A DNA stretch of 64,000 bases, taken from positions 3,429,375 to 3,493,374 of the forward strand of contig NC_087072.1 of the NCBI RefSeq assembly GCF_026151205.1, given 5' to 3'. Positions within the stretch are counted from its first letter, which is position 1. Each line of letters opens with the position of its first letter. Shown in pieces: positions 55,101 to 61,100 of the stretch. Both the position numbers and the translations under genes were made by a program. The notes under the pieces are model-generated. The model was not told the DNA's origin. It did not search any database and saw only the letters and a program-made list of their open reading frames with translations. This DNA is from Bolinopsis microptera (Eukaryota; Ctenophora; Tentaculata; Lobata; Bolinopsidae).

Positions 55101-58100
55101 TGTGAAGGTAGTTGTTGGCCAGGGTGATCTTAACCGTTCTGCCGGTAGCTCCGTTACAGGGGATATAGTAGATGTTTCTGCCGGGAATGTAGAAGACTCG
55201 TCCACAGCGGTAGTTGGCTACGAACACTTCAGCTCCGTCTATTCTGTTCTGACAACAGTCCATCCTGTTGTGGATCACGACGAAGTTGATGTTGTAGTTG
55301 TCTTCTAGGTCCACCTGCCACCACACGTTTTTGTGTGATTTCGTGTGCTGAACAGAACTGAAATATTGTTTGGGTTAGATCAGCTTTTCGATACATCTAG
55401 AGTTTAAATACATAGAATAGTGTATATATCTTTATAAATATTTTCGATTTGCACCTCTTCTGACATAAGATAACAAAAGTAGTAATAGTAAGAGAACGCA
55501 CTGTTGGTTCCAGTATCCATCGGTGTTGCCATCCACAGCAGCACCAGCCTGCGAGCCCTTATTGTAGTCGTCGATCTGGGTTGCTCCCTTGTTGTAAGAG
55601 AGTAGGATCATGTTTCCTCCTCCCATCAGGGGTGTCTTACCGTCTGTGAGGGGAGTTTTACTTTGAGGAATAGAATAATAAACTAAAATAAGGGGTATTT
55701 TTAGTAGACAAACTGCTCACAGATTCAGGAGTCTGGTAACGTGATTACAAACATTTCTGCTGCCTACTTGACAAAAAAAAAACAATTGAATTGATGAAAA
55801 CGAGGAGATAATGTTATATATGGGTTTGTTGTCAAATGTAAAACTGAGATGATGAACAAATAAAGTGATTTTATAGTGTGTACCAGTGATGTAGCAGAAC
55901 TTGGTTCCAGATATGAGATTGTTGTCGCGGGTAGCGTGTCTGTAACCGCCGTTCTTGAGCCAGCAGTGTCCGTTACTCTTGTGGTAGGTAAATGCAACAC
56001 AGGCTGGGTGCTTCTTACAGCGGGTAACACACTCATCCAAGTTCTTGTTCTTGGTGCGGAAACTGGTGATGTCGCCTCCACTGAAGTTAACGTTTTGTCG
56101 CAGACAACCTGGTAAAAGAGGATGTGTTATTTCAATAGACAAACACTGATCAGGCTTCCTGCTTTTAAACATTTGAATTTCTTGTAGTTCAGATTCTTAC
56201 AAAAGAAATAAATATCTGACAACATACTTCTAGTGATAGAAGTCCAAGTTCCAGCAGGCCCACCAAAGGCGATCCTCATGACATTCTTGTACTGGATACG
56301 ATGTGGGAAGATGAGTTTAGGTTCGACCTTGTTGATGGTGAACTTGTAGCCGTTGTAAAGGACTGTGATAACGATAACGAAGCTCTGTCCCTCTTTAAGA
56401 CCAGGCCAGTCAAGGAACATCTCCTTCTCCCACTTTCCTCCCTGAAGGAGTTCAGTACGATTTTCTTCTGTTTAGGTCGCCCGTTGAAGTGTAGAGCAAT
56501 CTGAAAGAGTTTAAGTAGTGTCACATTTGGTAATCGTTAATACTTTGATAGTTGATATGTATCGTTGCTTTGTGGTGAAAAGGGTGAAATTGTAATTTAC
56601 TGTTTGGTAAAATCAAATATTTACTGAATTCTGGGAATGACTAAAACTGAACACAACAAGAAATTGCTAATCATGCTCATTTTTGTGCACTTACGTCTTT
56701 TCCAGAGCCCATGAGGTTAAACACCCATTGTTTGCTATCAGTTGTGTGTTTTCCACGGATGATGAACACATTTCCGAGTTTGATTTTGCCTCCAGGTATC
56801 TTTTCTACCTTCGCGTTGGTTATTGACGATCTCTTCCAACCTGAAAACATGGCAAGTTTGATTAAAGAACTTGAGAAATTGCTGTTGGATGTGAAAATCA
56901 TAAAAAGAAACTAGTCGTTTTTTTCTATTTGTATGCCTAGGGTAAAAATGAGAATGATTACACTAATTTAAATACACTATACCTCCAATGTTGGTTGCCC
57001 AGACACCACCGTTTCCACCGAATGGATATCCAACTCCGTACACCATAACCTCTGCCAGAGACAAAGTGTTGTGTGCTTGCACCACCTTAACAATTCTTCC
57101 CTTCTTACCATCACAGTTAATTGGGTAAGTCATGCGGTATGGAATGTATGAGATACTTCCACAAAGCTGGTTATCAAGATAAACCTTCGCTCCGTTAATT
57201 CTATCTGGAACCTCCTTTCTGTTGTGGACCAGGACCAGGTATACTGGGTAGGTAGCTCCAAGATCCACCTGCCACCAGTTGTCTTTGTTGAACTGAGTGT
57301 GTGTCACACTGTTGTGACTCCATACTCCTGCTGCGTTACCGTCCACTGCCCTGCTGGCAACGCCGTTAATTTTAGTAGAAGATTGGGTTGCTTTCTGGTG
57401 CCAAGAGAGGAGATTCAGGTTGCTGACAGCTTGTTTTCCTCCAAATACTTGTACCTCGGCGAGGGACACGCATCCTTTTTTGTGAGACACTCGCACTGTG
57501 CTAGCTAGTACTCCTTGACAGCTGATAGCGTAGCTGTTTACGTTTTTCCTATAGTTGATTGTTCCACACTTCTTCTTCCCGGCCCAAACCTCAGCTCCGT
57601 TGATGCGGTCCTGGACTGTATCAACCCTGTTGTACACCACCACAAGATTGATGTGATGCTCGTCTCCAAGGTTTACTTCCCAGTGGTTCTTTTTGTGGTT
57701 TGTGTGACTTATCGAGCTGAAGATGGTTGAGATAAATTAACTCGTAATCATTCTTTATTTTGGCGTATACTGTAATGTAGTACTCTAACATGAAAAAAAC
57801 TTCAGTAGTAAAGCTGTATTTTAGAAAGCTCTTTATCAAAATCTTACTGTTCATTCCAGTAACCGCTTGGGTTTCCATCGTTAGCTCGTGAAGGAACTCC
57901 GCCATTAGTAGTAGTTGACTGGGTGGCTGGTCGGTTTTCAGAGAGCAGCATTACATTTCCTGAACCAGACACGAAGATGTCAGGGCCTCCGGTACCAAGC
58001 ACTTGGACCTCCGCCAGTGCCAAGTAACCGTGACGCTGGATTATCTTCACTTCACTTCCTTGCATTCCCCTACAATTGATGGGGTACACTTGGATTTTAG

Positions 58101-61100
58101 GCATCCATTTTACTCTGCCACACAGTCTCTTACCTACGTAAACCTGTAAATGGCGGATTACAATTTTGCGGAGGGAACAACGTTTTATAATCGTGTTCAT
58201 GCAATGGACAAGTGTCATTTAAAACAATATCTCATTATTAAAGCAAGGAGGCTGACTATTCATTTAACAGTTTAACCCACCTCAGCCTTATCAATCCGGT
58301 CGCGACAACAAGCGTCAATCCTGTTGTGAATGATGACCATATATACGGGATACACTCCCAGTAGGTCCACCTTCCACCAGTTAACCTTGCCCTTCTGGGT
58401 ACCAGAAGCGGAGTGAGTTACACTTCCTCGGCCCCACACACCGTCAAAGTTACCGTCCACAGCTCTGGAGGAGTGTCCGCTCCACCCGGTAGAGGACTGG
58501 GAGGTTGGTTTGAAGTATGACAGGAGGTTAAGTCCGGAGACCGCGTTGGGACCACCGAACACTTCTACCTCTGCGATCTGGAGGAAGTCTTTCCTCGGTT
58601 GGAGAAGCTCCACTACGTTGCCAGTTGCGCCGTTACATGAAATGTAGTAGGCCAAGTGGTATTTGTTGTAGCTAATGGTACCGCATTTAGTTTTTGTCTT
58701 TCCGTTGATGACACTAATGACAAGTCCGTTGATTCGTTCAGCGTGCTCAGCTCTGTTGTAAACCACTACCAGATTGATATGGGTCGAAGCCCCGACATCA
58801 ATCTTCAACCAGTTGTTTGGAACATTTTTTGTGTGCATCACAGATCTGAAAGTGTTTAAAATTAGGTCATGTAGATTGTAGCAGAGCTGTCTGTAAGTTT
58901 AGTTTACAGATTAATAATCCATGCCTTTAAACATATTATACTTTGAAACTAAGAAATTTTAATTCCTTACTTGTCGCTCCATCTTCTATTGGGTCGACCG
59001 TCAATGGCTCTAGCAGGAAGACCTCCATAAGCTACTGAAGACGATGTAGCCGTAGCTCCGAAGGATAGCAACTGTACGTCACCTCCTCCCATGTAACCTG
59101 CACCAGCTTTAGGTCCTCCTGAATAGGCAGATAATTTAGCATTTTCGGTTTTGTAATAACTTCTTCTTAATTTAGTATCAGTGAATATTAACATATACGT
59201 TAAACATGAACTATGCCTTCAGTTGTACACTTGAGCTGGACGAACCTGTTCCGAAGACCTGCACTTCAGCCAAAGTGAGGAAGTTGTTGTTCTGAACGAC
59301 CTTGATAACCCTTCCAGATGTGCCGTCACAGTTGACAGGATACACTTGCCGGTCTGGGTACCAGTGGATCGTTCCACACAGTTTAGTGTCTAGGTATACC
59401 TGTCAGGTTTAGGAGGGTTTAGAGACATAATTTTCAAATATCAATCTCGTTTACATGCAACATTTTAAAGTTAGTACTGTCAAGCGTCCACTGCAATGTA
59501 TAATTAAGGATTATATCTTGCTCTCAGCAACATTACCAATATGGTATTGTGCTCTTAGTTCTCCAGACTAATTAATTAGTCAAGCCAGGTAAAAAGCATG
59601 CCCCGCAATTACACAAAGCAGAAAAATGAATTCCAGCGTACCTGAGCACCGTTTATATGTCGTTTGACACCCTTCTTCGGGTCTACTCTATTGTGGACCA
59701 GGATCGTGTAAACAGGGTAGCTCTTCTGAAGATCCACCTGCCACCAGTTGTTCTTAGGTCCCTTGCTGCCGTAGCAGCTTCCGTGGGCGGGGGCACCGTC
59801 AACATTACCGTCTACAGCTCTCTCAGGTATTTGCTTCTTATTCCTATCTATCCCAACTGAGCTGGCTTTAGTTGGCATGCCCTCGGACAAGATTCCTAAT
59901 CCGGAGACACTCTTGCTACCACCATACACCTGCACTTCAGCCATGTGAAGCCAGCTGTATCTCTGAACTATCTTCACGTATTTACCTATCTTGCCGTCGC
60001 AATGCACTACATAATAGAGCTCCTTTGGGTTGAACCTTATTGTACCACATCTCTGGTTTCCGACATATACCTGGAATCAATTTATGAATGGAGAGTAATG
60101 TGAAGTTTATCTATAATATTCAATATTGAAAAGCTGAGGGCCCTATTATGCAAAATACCCTACATTGAGCATTATCAATTGTTATATTGTGTCTAAACTC
60201 TAATCTGCATTAGCCATTATATATATCCTGTTACTGATCTATAATACTTCGCAAACACTAAATCCCCTATAATAGCGAATACTAGGCAAGAAATAAGACC
60301 GCACCTCAGCGTTGTTGATTCGTTCTGGAGACTCCCTACGGTTGTAGATGACGACCATGTTGACATGATAATCCTTGTAGAGGTTTACTCTCCACCAGTT
60401 ATCTTTGGGTTTACCACTGTGGGAAACGGACTTGTGTCCCCATTGAGGATCAGTGTTTCCGTCAACAGCTCGCATAGCCAGACCACCGTGGCCCATACTG
60501 GACTGAGTGGATTGTTTGTTCTGGGACAGGAGCATTCCGTAGTCGCTGCTTCCTATGTTGGAGCCGATAGGTCCTGGACCCCCGGTACCAAACACTTGTA
60601 CTTCAGCCAGCATCAGATAGTGCTGAGGTTTTTCAATTCGGACATGTTTTCCTTTAAGGCCCTTGCAGTTGATAGGGAAAATACTCATACCAGGTAGGAA
60701 ATGTATGGTTCCACAGACTTGTTTCTCGACCTTGATAACGGCCCCATCAATCTTCTGCAGTGCAGTATCCGAGCGGATGTGTACAACTACCAAGTATACT
60801 GGATAGACTTCACCTAGATCTACCTCCCACCATTGGTTCTTGTTACCAGCGGTGTGAGTAGTTTTGTACTTGTTCCAGTTTCCGTTTGTGTTACCGTCCA
60901 CAGCTAAGGAAGATTTTCCTCCACAGCATGTAGTGCTCTGTTTGGTCGGACGTCCGTGTGAGAGTAGCCCAAGTCCAGGCACGCTTCCGGGTCCACCTGG
61001 GAGAAGAGGGGTGGTTATTATTGTAATGTCGGGCACATCTGGTTATTGCCAATATCGTACATTCGTTTTTAGAAAGTCGTGCATGTTTGCTTTTCATTTT

